64,000 nt of DNA from Saccharum officinarum (Eukaryota > Streptophyta > Magnoliopsida > Poales > Poaceae), in NCBI GenBank assembly GCA_020631735.1, contig CM036179.1, forward strand, positions 28,263,063 to 28,327,062. Direction: 5' to 3'. Positions within the stretch are counted from its first letter, which is position 1. Every line of letters starts with the position of its first letter. Of this stretch, positions 43,001 to 54,386 are shown one piece after another. Below the pieces are notes generated by a model, which was given only the letters and a program-made list of their open reading frames with translations, searched no databases and had not been told where the DNA came from. The translations under genes and the position numbers were made by a program.

Positions 43001-45521
43001 GACTACCATAAAAATTTCACATTATTTGGAGCAACACAACTCAAGATATAAAAATGACAAGCAATATAATGTAGATTTCCTTATTTATCAAGGTCAAATC
43101 AAAACCTTAAGAAAACAGTGAACAACTAGTGTGTTTAATATTTTTCCTAGCAAGTACATGTCATCATAAAATTATCAAAATAAGAATCACTATTTTTGGA
43201 GTTCTAAAACTCAAGATATGGCTCTGGTCAAGTTTATAAGCATTTTTGGGGTATTTTTCAAGATTAAATAAAAACACCAGAAAACTTCTACAAACATCTA
43301 ATATATTATGACTCCACTGCATAGATCTTTTCTCAAGGTTTCCAAAAAGTTCAGTTTTGCTATTTTTGGAATTACCTAGCATGAGATATGGAATTTTGAA
43401 GATTTAACATGAAATCTGAAATTCAAAATCAAATAAACCAAAAACCTACTTAAATGCTAAATCCTCCCGAACCGGTACCCAACTTTTCCACCGTTGCGCT
43501 GACATGCGGGACCCGTTGTACACTCGGGCCCACTCGTCATTCCTAGAGAGAGACAGAGAGAGGCAGGAGGCCTTCTTCCTCTTCAATTCGCTGGGAACAG
43601 AGGAGGCGGCCGGACTTGCGGCTCCGGCCGGCAGGGGCGGCGCCGGCGGCGAGCGGCGGGGTCGTGGTGATTCCCTGGTCTGTGCGCATCCAAGGGAGGT
43701 GGTAGCTCCCCCAAAGACCCCTTATGGCGCCCTGGCCACGAGCGCCGGCGGCAAGGGACGACGACGGCAGGCGGTAGCGGTGCTCCGGTGACGAGCGACT
43801 TGAGGCGAGGAGCGCGGGAGGTGCAGCGTGAGGTGAGGAAGGTGGTGGTTCATTCGGGCGGAGGGAGGCCAGAGGCCAAGAATGGCGGTGGCGGCTCAGA
43901 GCTCGGCCATGGCGGCCAAGGCGACCCGGCTCAAGGCAGTGGCACTCCGGCTGCGAGCAAGGCGTCCAAGGCGTGCGCACGGGAGGGAGAAGGGGTTGGC
44001 GAAGATGTTGGCGCACGCAGCTGCGGCCGTGGCAGCTTGACGCGTCGGGAACGGCAGCGGCGGCGCGAGCTCCACTCGGTGGCTGCCATGGCGGCGTTCG
44101 TCCGAGCGGCGCGAGAGAGAGCGTGGGGCAGGGAACGAGACGGAGTGGAGGGAATGGAGAGGGCACTCTGCACCCAACTCGAGCGAGCGCAGGGGCACGC
44201 GGCAGCTCGACCCAGCCATGGTGGGGGCGTGGTGCGGGCATGAGCGCCACGTCCGGACGCGCGTCGCCCACGGAGGCCTTCTACCGAACACGTGGTGGAT
44301 GACGGTCTAGTTGACGTGGGATGCATTTTTGGGCCAGATACGGGCTGAATTGGACCTTGGGCCCAAAATAAAAGTTAAAGCCCATACAAAGGTCTACAAA
44401 TTCTATTTAGGATGTAAAGTCATTAGAGCCACGGATTAGTGGATAATGAGGCTCCAAACCAGCATTGTCAATGCATTGTCAAAAATTGACGAACCTTAAA
44501 AAATGTTGGGCAAAATGGATTCCAACAAGTGCCATCTTCTTGCATGCTCTTCTCCATAATATAGGCTCCGACTTTCGTATTTGGACCAAATTAAGTTGCT
44601 TAGCAAAAACTCGAGAACGCGGGATGCCAATGTCGAAGACACTGAAATCGGGGTTTTAAAATTGCTAAGTGTTGGAAACAGTCCAAATTATGACTTGTGG
44701 GCCCTTTTTTAGCACGTTCCACATATTTTCATGACTTGACTCTTAAACAAAGTTTGTTCCTCATAAAATTCTCTACAACTTTGTAAAAGGGTGCACTGTC
44801 ATGCAAAGCTTCTAGGTCACACTTTTTAAATGGTCAAACAAAAGTGTTCTAGGGTCCATACATGGTCAACCATCACTTAGAAGCACATTTAGGCAAAATG
44901 ATCAACATGAAAAATGTTCCATTAAGTGTCCTAAGTGTAGTTAAGGTGTTGTAGAGGCCAAACATACCCACCATGCATAGGTTGCACCAAAGTGTAGGCC
45001 TCACGTGCACTGAAACATAGAAATCACTATAATTGAAATGCTTGTTTCAAAGCTCTATTTCAATTGTTTCATGTGTTTGCTTCAAGGTACACGCTACATA
45101 TGTTTCACTAGGTTGTTCCACATGTGTCCAAGATGTGTTGCACCTGTTACATTTGTATGTTGCATAAACACTAGTTTACATGGAATGTAAAGCATGTTTC
45201 CTGGTTTCAGAAGTATGTCTCAGTTCTAATCCAACAAGCATGTAACTTATCATTTCATGTGACTTTTTGATTCCAAACTTAATGAAACTTTTCCCGGGAT
45301 CAATATAGATAGGTACTAAGGTGAGACACATGAAGATATTGCCATAACACCCCCAAGCATATATCTTGAAAATGTCCTATATGCAAAGCAAAGGAGTAAC
45401 ACCCAAGTTTAGATTAGGCTCATCTCCGTAGGTTGGCCTTGACATCGTCATCTCCACTTAATCTATCATGTTTGAGCTCAAACCCACTACTTAATGAGTG
45501 ACAAACACCTGTGGTGTTACA
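40087..45521. mobile_element. 5.4-kb insertion with TGT...ACA ends, probably a long solo LTR or non-autonomous LTR element
   Basis: The insertion starts TGTCACAAAACTG and ends GTGGTGTTACA. Comparison with the unoccupied left unit (near 17735-17745) shows that all 5435 bp are inserted. The first 1.6 kb is related to 36285-37871. The middle is AT-rich (about 42000-43450) and then very GC-rich (about 43480-44330), with ctctctctc-type leaders and long open frames on both strands that carry no known domain. No gag or pol was recognised and a clean target duplication is not visible (only gctg is shared). A solo LTR of unusual length is the best guess. Confidence 0.55.
41347..41430. repeat. 42-bp tandem duplication
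   Basis: Two consecutive identical 42-bp units (41347-41388 and 41389-41430) begin atagcaaatatagccaattg. The related sequence at about 37530-37560 has no such duplication. Confidence 0.9.
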
Positions 45522-46556
45522 GCTGTGTACTGGATCGTCACACACACGAAGATGTCTCCTGCAACTCACATATGCTTATAAAATACATATATATAAAAAT
45601 GACATCTAACACTGATATTATAATATTGCATATGCAGATCCATATGGATGTAAAGAAGGACCTATCAAAGAAGATGTTGAAAACATAGTTGATCTAGAAC
45701 AAAATGAGGACAAGAAGCATGTTGACAAGGATGTCATATGCGGCTATCTCTTCGGCAACTCAAATATCCTTACACATGTATATCTAATGGGTCATTACAT
45801 ATTTATACAAAAAATGGCATCTAACACTGATATTATAATATTGCATATGCAGATCAATATGGATATAGAACAAGTACCGATCAACCGATGGTGTGGTATG
45901 CAACGATCTCACAATCTACTCGCATATCCTCACACATGTATATATACCTATACGGGTCATTGCATACATATAAAAAATAGCATCTGACACTGATATTATA
46001 AAATTGCATATGCAATTCAATATTATGGATGTAGAAGAATGACCAATCAAAGACAATGCCGGACAAATAGTTGATGTAGAAAAAGACGAAGACAGGAAGC
46101 GTGCTGACGAGGATGTGATGGTGATGCCTCGATATAATGAACCTAAGAAGGCAAACAATGCAAAGGTCCTATCTCAAGGTGAGATTGTAACTTGTTTTTT
46201 TATATTTGGGAATTAATTAATAAAATATTTTCTTGACATATATTTTGTACACTACATAGCAAATTAATAAGTTAACTTATTATTTGCCATGGACAGCTAT
46301 CAACTTCGTTGAGTATGGAATTCTTGGTGGACATTTTAAAGACCCGTGCAAATAAATGTTTTGACAACTTCCCTAAAGATCTCCAGGACCTCCTCAACGT
46401 CTTAGGCAGATTGTAATTAGATGGTTAAGGCAAGACAACACTTTATTATGCCTTGTTATGCATAAATGCATTCCATATTATATACATTGTTATATATAAT
46501 TGTGTCAAAGTTAAACTATGAAAACAATATTGGCGTTAGCATGGGCACTGTACTAG
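45522..46556. mobile_element. Right arm of the palindromic element, right unit
   Basis: This matches 17838-18826 and ends at the same terminus (gcactgtactag). The exon-like module at about 46020-46175 reads better here than in the left unit: KDEDRKRADEDVMVMPRYNE and KKANNAKVLSQ precede a gtgag donor. A stop codon near its beginning persists. Confidence 0.78.
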
Positions 46557-48408
46557 TATAAGAAAGAGCTGCTACACGAGATTGAGAAAATTTCATCCTC
46601 TTTGTTCTTTCTTCTATCTCCCTTCCTCCTCTATCGCATCACCACCAGCATGCTTGGAAAGGGGACCTACCAGAGCTTAATTTTATCTTCAATCTTCTTT
46701 ATTCTGAATTATAGGGAAAGGGGTCCTCAAATTTTTAGAATTACACTGTACAACATAGACGCTCACAACAAGCACGCACACTCACCACTATGAGTACACA
46801 GATGCAAAAACAAACCTTATGTGCACCTCCGAAGGACTGAGTCGGCAGATCTCGACGAAGTCACTACAGGAGCATCGCTGTTGACGGGGACATCGTCTAC
46901 TACTGAAAGCACAACGCCATTAAATTCTGAAATAAATCCAGGAAAATGCGAGCACCCGTGCGAAGTCAAGAACTTGAACGTGGGTGAGCAAGTTCGACCA
47001 TAATGAACCCAACAAACTTATCTATAGTTAGTACGCGTCTTTTCTCAATTTAGTATATGAGCTCCAATTTTCTCATTTTCCCTTTGCTTTTGGACTTTGG
47101 AGGAAAACTTTGAGGGGCGTGGTTAGCACCTGGACGTCCAGACGAACGCGCGTGTTCGGATGCCCGCACAACCTGCCTAGCTCCATTGCCTCGCTCTGAC
47201 TCACACATGCACCTCGCCCTCGACGCTGTGTCTGCCACTCCTCGCTTCCGGATGGACGGCCGTACACCCCACCCCCGTCCGCCTCGTAGGTGCACCCTAC
47301 CCCCCGCTGCGCCCGGTGCTCCCCCATGACCCCCTCCTCCTCTCTCTCTCTCTTTCTCTCCTTGTGGGCAGGACCCGGGAGCTAGCCCCTAGCTCGTTGC
47401 GTCCCTGTCCGCCGTTCCCCAGCTCTGCCGCACCCCCATCCCCTGGCGTCCGAGTCGTGCGCCCATCACTCATTGTGCCCCCGTGAAACACTTATAACAT
47501 GAAACACCTGGATGCAACGTACATATGACACAGATGAAACATTTGAAACATACTATTGCAATATATGTGTGAAACATATGCAACATTCAGATAAAAAACT
47601 TGCAACATATGTGTGAAATATATGCAACATCCAGATAAAACACTTGCAATGTATGTGTGAAACATATGCACAACAACAACAACAACATAGCCTTTTGTCC
47701 CAAGCAAGTTGGTGAAACATATGCAACATCCAGATAAAACACTTGTTACAACATATGTCTCAAATAGATGAAACATTTTTTCAAAACGCTTGCGGATACC
47801 ATTTAAAACATTTGCAAAAACATGCAACATCCCGATTTGCTTTTGCAACATCCATAAGTAACAATTGCAACATATCTCTGAAATATTTGAAACACTTGAA
47901 ACATGCATTTGCACCATAGGGGAGGGGAAGGCTAGGGCCAGTCGATTCCGGTCGTCGGGGTGGGATCCGACGACGAGCAACCACCACTTGCACCAGCCAC
48001 GCTCGTGGGTGCCCTTGGCCCAACCGGTGAAGACCTAAGGCGCCACGGCACAGTGCACCTGGCGGGGTCATCGACGCACTCGACAACGATGGGCGACGGA
48101 TGTACAGCGAGGGAGCGAGCGGCGCAGGTGACTGGGACGCAGGCGAGCGACGCAGGGAGCAAGGGTACGCGGCGCGGCCGGCGATGGGGAAAGGGCACGG
48201 CGCTGCAACTTGACGAGCGCGCAGTGGGGAAAGGGGGCGGACGGATGAGTGGCCACACTGCTTCGGGCGCTGGGCGGATAAACATATGAGGGAGTGGAAT
48301 TTTTTTTGTATTCAGAGAGAGATGGGGCCCGCTCCTGCAGAGGCGCGTCTGGATGGGAGTCACGGACGCATATGAAACTCTATAAAACTTCCATCGAGAT
48401 TGGCCTTG
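46557..48408. repeat. Repeat mosaic upstream of the third expansin
   Basis: This is the counterpart of 18827-20283, visibly more diverged from it than the sequence farther right. The extra 47505-47900 stretch is an array of gaaacatatgcaacatccag-like units. Open frames are GC artefacts. Confidence 0.5.
47671..47711 (-). mobile_element. 41-bp RTE LINE 3'-end fragment
   Basis: The insert is (caa)n followed by catagccttttgtcccaagc and aagttg, identical in wording to the 3' end of the LINE at 6197-6230. It is flanked by gtgaaacatatgca at 47657-47670 and 47712-47725. Because the host array itself repeats gtgaaacatatgca, the flanks may be array units rather than a true target duplication. Confidence 0.7.
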
Positions 48409-49075
48409 TGGAACTTGGAGTGACAAGGAACGGCCGGTGTAAGAGCCCGGCGGTTAATCATTATAACTTCATTTACACACAGATGGGCGCTGCTGATGCT
48501 GCTGTGTGCTGTCCAGGTGCAGGCCCGGATAATTTGTGCCATTGAAGAAACCAACGACATCCTTCCTTTGACAATTGTGCGTACGGTGAACATGCAAGCA
48601 AGTGCAAAGCCGCCGTTGACTTCAATCTCAAGCGACGATCGTCTGAAGAAGAGAAACGGCGAACAAATTAAAGCACCGGCGAAAATGTATCCGCGTGCGT
48701 GTGCGCGTACATTTATCTCTCCGGATTGAACCGTAAGCAATGCATGACCATGTGAAGGCGGTTGTTGTTAGCTAGTATTTCCTGGTCCGGCTTGCTTCAT
48801 TCGATCATCGATGCGCTTGTCAATTTCTTTAATAAACCGTAATGTGATTGCTAGGGTAAGGCCGTGTATATATAGACCCACCAGACCGTTGCACAAATCA
48901 TCACAACACAATCAATCTAGACACTAGCAGAACAAATAAACCAGTTCGTGCACTCACTTCAGCATCCCAGCTCTGTGAGGTGAGGTACATATATATAGCT
49001 ACGTTTTGTGCAGTTTCAAGGCATACAAACCCTGTTGTCAAAAAAAAAAAAAAAAGGCATACAAACCCGAGCAGT
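48409..49075 (+). promoter_or_regulatory. Promoter and leader of the third expansin gene
   Basis: A TATATATA box lies at 48867-48874, about 200 bp before the ATG. A second TATA-like stretch (catatatatagc, about 48987-48998) is closer to the ATG and shared with the second expansin. The leader includes a 16-A run at 49040-49055 (9 in the twin) flanked by the direct repeat aaggcatacaaaccc. Confidence 0.5.
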
Positions 49076-50101
49076 ATGGGTATGGCACCAGCTCGAGTTC
49101 TTGGATTCGTGTCGGTCGCAGTCGCCTGCTTGCTGGCCATGGCCGCCGCTGGTGAGGCCGCCACCAGCGGCACTCCGTCGTCTCGGACGCCGACCGGATG
49201 GCTGAAGGCGCATGCCACTTTCTACGGCGGCGCCGATGCCTCTGACACCATGGGTAATTAAGTCGCTCTCTCTATATTTTGCCATGCATGGTTTATTACC
49301 CAAAGCTAGCAGGCAGAGATAACCGTGTATCAAACTGTTTTTATTTTCGCAGGAGGGGCGTGCGGGTACGGCAACCTCTACTCACAGGGCTACGGCACGC
49401 GGACGGCGGCGCTGAGCACGGCGCTCTTCAACGGCGGCGCATCATGCGGGCAGTGCTACAAGATCGCGTGCGACCGCAACAGAGCCGAACCGAGGTTCTG
49501 CAAGCCCGGCGTCACGGTGACCGTCACGGCCACCAACTTCTGCCCGCCCAACTCGGCGCTGCCCGACGGCGGTTGGTGCAATCAGCAGCGCCCGCACTTC
49601 GACATGGCGCAGCCGGCGTTTGAGAAGATCGGCGTCTACAGCGGCGGCATCATCCCCGTCATGTACAAAAGGTATATTTTATGAGTTCAATTGCCGATCA
49701 AGTGTAGATAGTCTCTACTGTTCTGAACAAAATTAAGCATGACGATGCATGCAATGTCTTATCTTGAGTAAAAATGCTTGCTTTGCAGGGTTCCTTGTGT
49801 GAAGCGAGGTGGGGTGCGGTTCACAATCAACGGTCACGACTACTTCAATCTCGTGCTCGTGACCAATGTTGCAGGCGCTGGCTCCATCAAGTCAATGGAT
49901 GTCAAGAGCTCCAACTCCAATAGTTGGATACCAATGGCACGCAACTGGGGTGCGAACTGGCACTCTCTTGCCTATCTTACTGGGCAGATGCTCTCGTTTA
50001 GAGTCACCGACACAGACGGACAAACTATTGAATTCACAAACGTGGTGCCACAAGGATGGAAGTTTGGCCAAACATTTGCATCCAAGTTGCAGTTCAAGTG
50101 A
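49076..50101 (+). CDS. Alpha-expansin (EXPA), three exons, 269 residues, right tandem copy
   Basis: Exons are 49076-49253, 49353-49671 and 49789-50101, identical in length to the twin gene at 20962. The signal peptide core reads [44 protein letters not shown] (141-143), RNWGANWHS and GWKFGQTF are all present. It differs from the twin at two residues and by a few silent changes. No disruption is visible. From family knowledge, it is a secreted, non-enzymatic wall-loosening protein. It keeps the upstream TATA box that the twin has lost, so it may be the better expressed of the pair; that is inference. Confidence 0.93.
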
Positions 50102-50561
50102 GAGCTCCGTGCAGGATTTCCAATGACCCATTAGTTGCGCACTTGTGGGAGTATATATGATTCGAAGACGCTCAAAATGTATGCATGCATGGAGTTGCTG
50201 GAGTCGTACACTATCTATGCACATTACTTGTATATATAGATACCGATTCTTAGAATCTATTTCTAATTGTGTATATTCATGTTAAATTAAATTTATGTTG
50301 TGTGCATAAAGATACGAGCGTGCATATCCTCTCAAGCCATCTATTCTGCTGCACTAGCACTAATGTAAACGAACCATGGCTTCCGTGAGTTCTTTCATGT
50401 TTGATATTCCAACATGAAAGAATTAACTGGCGAATCGACCTTGTCTATTTGTGGTTCAGACGTATTGTTCTCAAAAACTAAATGGAAAGGTAATGTAAGT
50501 TCTCATAGTTTTATAATGGCCACAGTCATAAACGGTATTAATTGAAATATGATACATTAGT
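50102..50561. other. 3' flank of the third expansin
   Basis: Counterpart of 21987-22456, nearly identical, with no additional gene. Confidence 0.5.
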
Positions 50562-51857
50562 CACTACTACTGTAAACTTAACCTAGATGGGCAAAAGAGA
50601 TTAACCAAGGCAGGCAAACCATCCGCCTCCGTGTAAAGGTCATAGTTAATCCGGTCTTAATGGAGGCGGTTGGCCGTCCGCCTCCGTTAATGAATTAACC
50701 CAGGTGGGCGCCTTAGAACGCCCGTCTCGGTTAATCGATAAAAAACAAAAAAATCCACGAGTCCACCGGTGAGCCCAACCTCGAGCCCGCCAGTGAGCCC
50801 GTCCCCAGCCCACGAGCTAGATCTAGCTCCGCCGTCGCCCGTAGTACCGCCATCTGCCCAGTCGCCCGCCGCCGTCTGCTGCCTAGAGTAGACCGAGAGA
50901 GATAGAGAGTAGATCGAAGCCATCTTCCACCAGCCATGCCGCTGTCGTCTTGGATCTAGATCTGCAAGAAGATCGAGAGTGAGAGGGAGACGGAGAGAGG
51001 GAGAGTAGACCGAGAGAGAGAGAGAGAGAGGAGAGGAGAGGAGAGGAGAGGAGAGGAGAGCTGCTTGTGGACGAAGAGAGCAACACGGGGACGGATCTGG
51101 TCGGCAGGGCCGCACGCAGGGAGGGATGTCGCACGCCGAGACTGGCAGGGCCAACGCGCCGCCAGGAGGCCGGGGCCAGGACGCTGCACGCCGAGGCCGG
51201 GAGCGCTGCCACACGCCGCACAACTGGAGGATGGGGCCGGGACGCCGCACGCTAGGGTAGGGCCCGTGAGCTGCACGCTGCACGCCTAGACCGGCCGAGA
51301 CGCCAGTCGTCCACGGCTTAGAGAGAGAGAGAGAGAGGTGAGGGATAGGGAGCCTGAGAGGGTGAGGAGCGAGTGCGCCGCCGTTTCTGAGTGGTGATGG
51401 GTGTGAGAATGAGAGTGAGAGCTAGGGTTTCGTTGGGATTATATATTGCGACCTTAGTTTTGGGCTGAGATGGGCTTCTCTAATCGGGCCATATTAACAT
51501 CGGCAGGATTTATAGGGTGCCCGCCTCCAAAAATAGATTAACCGAGACGGGTAGCCTTAAGCGACCGCCTTGGTTAATGTAGATTAACCGAGGCGGTTGC
51601 TTTTAGGTGATCGCCTCGGTTAATCAATTAACCAAGGCAGTTGCATCAATTAACCGAGGCGGTTGCGTTAGGACAACCACCTTGGTTAATCGACATTAAC
51701 CAAGGCGGGTGCTTTAGGTTGCTCGCCTCTGTTAATGATTAACTGAGGCGGTTGCTGGGCCAGCTGCCAGGCCACTGAATAATGGAGGCAGGCAACCAGC
51801 TCACCCGCCTCCGAGCCCCAAAACGAAACGCCTTGGTTAAGTTTTCCTGTAGTAGTG
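50562..51857. mobile_element. Non-autonomous CACTA element, right copy
   Basis: Same element as 22457-23750, with the same CACTACTACTG and CACTACTACAGG ends. The left flank now reads agt instead of aat, a change after insertion. The (GA)n runs differ in length from the left copy: longer near 51017-51060, shorter near 51320-51338. Confidence 0.9.
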
Positions 51858-51915
51858 AATATTATTTTGTTCAAGTACTGTTATGGGTTCATAATAAACC
51901 ATGGGTGGTGATTAG

Positions 51916-53152
51916 TGTTGACGGTAGTTAACAACCATCATGAACCGTCAATTTGACTCAAAATAACTGCATAAAAGGAATCACTAACATAGAATAGGGT
52001 TAAACTAATAGAATTCTATGAGTTTTGGTGAATCTGTGTTTTGTAGGGATTAAACAGAAAAAGAGCCCAAGATGGTCCACGTGTCGGACTAAAAATCATA
52101 TTCCACCGCGACCCCAAGTCAAGAAGATTCTAGAGAACACGAGAAGGCGAGCCACCAAAGGGGGGCCCCACCTGACATTCACCCAGGTCGGCCGACCTAG
52201 GTGGCTCCCACCTATCAGCTTCCTTCGCAAGTTGGTTCTCTATTGCCATAGGGTTTTCATCTTTGCCGTTAATTCAAGTCGGTTTGATCCGAGGGCTCCG
52301 GTGCATCCCACTGGCCTATATAAGCAGGACCCTACCCCCTAGGTCAGAGTATCCTTAATCCTAGGTAGAAACCCTATGCCTCCTCTATAATCAAGAAACC
52401 TTAGATAGGATCAAGAGCTAAGCATTCAAGAGGAGATTAGTCTTGTAGTATTCCAAAGATTAGGACTAGTCTTATTTAGAGATAGAGAGATAGAGTGTTG
52501 GGAAAGAGTTTGGAGGAGTTGCTGGCCTGTCAGTGCCTCCTATATAGCTTGTACCTGCAGGATCAAGTTCCATTAGAGCTTGCTTCTGAGATTTCTCTGG
52601 TATTAGACTTCTAATTCGAGTAAGTAACATTGCTATTATTATTCTTTCGGTTTGTGACTCTTTCGAGTGCTTTAATCTAGGTATCTCCTTTATTGAAGTA
52701 GTATTCGTAGTGTAAGTGTGGCGCTTAGACATCAATTACTGTAGATGCACCCTACTTTTCGGATCGGTGGTAGCTCGCGAGGGTGACTTTACCTCGTTGA
52801 ATCTTCCATAGTCCACCTCCCATCTGTAGGACTAGTAGGACCTGGTTGCTAAGGAAAACATCATCTGCTAGTGTATTTTCTTAAGTAATGTCCCCATTGG
52901 AACAATCATAACATAGCTTGCAAATGTTAGAACTAGTGACCTTAGTGATCTTCTCTATAGCCCTATACTCTCCGTCCTTACTTGCTTTTTCAGGGGTTTA
53001 AGCATAGGCTTAGTTTTTCACACATTCCTCCCTATGGTAAAATATAAATAACGATACTCTGGAATACTCCCGGGTGAAGTGCTACATCGGTATATTATCT
53101 GTGCGCTTACGGATAACCTTATTATCTTATGTATATTTAATTAATACCAACA
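51916..53152 (+). repeat. 5' LTR of the right Athila-like element
   Basis: 1237 bp, same length as the left 5' LTR and nearly identical to it. Confidence 0.92.
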
Positions 53153-53274
53153 AGTATTTCTAGCGCCGTTGCTAGGGAGAAAAAACGGTTGCTGAGATTA
53201 CTTTGAACCTAGCTTAACCTTGTATTATACTTTTCATTTTCCTTTTTAGATATTTCCTTTTTGTTTTCATCCTT

Positions 53275-54379
53275 ATGGATGCCATAGATTCCACTCCCAT
53301 CTACCAATATGCTGCATCCATGAGCACCAGTCATAGGCCAAAAGAATCATCAAAGCGCATCCTAACACCTGCCTATGAGCTACGCCTGTGTTTGGTTGCA
53401 ATGGTCCAGAACCAATTCTTTTCAGGAAAGCTAGACAAAAATCCTTACCTTCACCTACAAGAGTTCGAGTAGACCTATGACTGCCTCTATATAGAGGGCA
53501 TATCTGACGAGACCTTAAGATGAAAGCTTTTTCCTTTCTCTTTGAAGGAAAGAGCTAAAAAAATGGTATAATCAAACCATAGAGAAAAAGCAGAGAGATT
53601 GGGGAACTTTACGTTCTAGCTTTTGCTTAGACTTCTTTCCTATCTCTAAAGTAGTCAGCCTTAGAGCCAATGCCCTATCTTTTAAACAAGAAGATAATGA
53701 ATCTCTGTCCACATCCTAGGAATGTTTTAATTCTCTAATAGACTCTGGACCAAACTTAGCTTTACAAGACCTCATTCTTCTTCAACATTTCTATATGTGT
53801 CTTAAAAAGAAAACCTCAAAGTTTCTTAACATAGCTTCAAGAAGATCATTCTTGCATCTTTCGGCTCCGAAAGCAAGAAAAATTTTAGACTAAATTCTAG
53901 CAGATAAATTTGAAGAACCACCAGAAGAGAATCCTTTAGAGGAAGAATCCCAGATAGCTGAGCCTGAATCTTTGTCAAATCCACCACAGCCCTCAGCTAT
54001 CTCAATCTCTGAGCCACCGAAAAAGGAGGAAACTCCACTTTCTGATTTCGTGCTCGATTTTGAGGATGAATTTTTTACTGAATATGAAAACACCTCGAAT
54101 TATTACTCAGTAAGGAAGCCCCAGGAGCTTAAGAAATCATCACTCCATAAAGAATCTTTGGATCCTTCTGAGGAAGCTTTCTTTAAAAGGACTATGAAAG
54201 AGTTAGTGTCTATCATAAGCAACGAGTGGTTAGAAGAATTAGAGCTTTCCTCTGATATTATCCACTTGGATTCACCTTCTATCTCGATTCATTTCCAATT
54301 CATAGAGACCCTTTCGAAGCCTGTTATAATCCAGTTATCAGTGTTAATATCATGTCTGCATCATTTGCTCATGATTTAT
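53275..54379 (+). pseudogene. Athila-like gag region, right copy
   Basis: Same domain order as 25168-26270. The C-terminal 136-residue frame from 53972 is continuous here (through ELKKSSLHKESLD), where the left copy has a one-base loss. The upstream stops are shared. Confidence 0.72.
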
Positions 54380-54386
54380 TAAAACA

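Noticed and set aside
43504..44326. Overlapping frames up to 242 residues on both strands in the GC-rich core of the 5.4-kb insertion
   Set aside because: Several frames are open simultaneously, with low-complexity composition and no recognised motif; not reported as genes.
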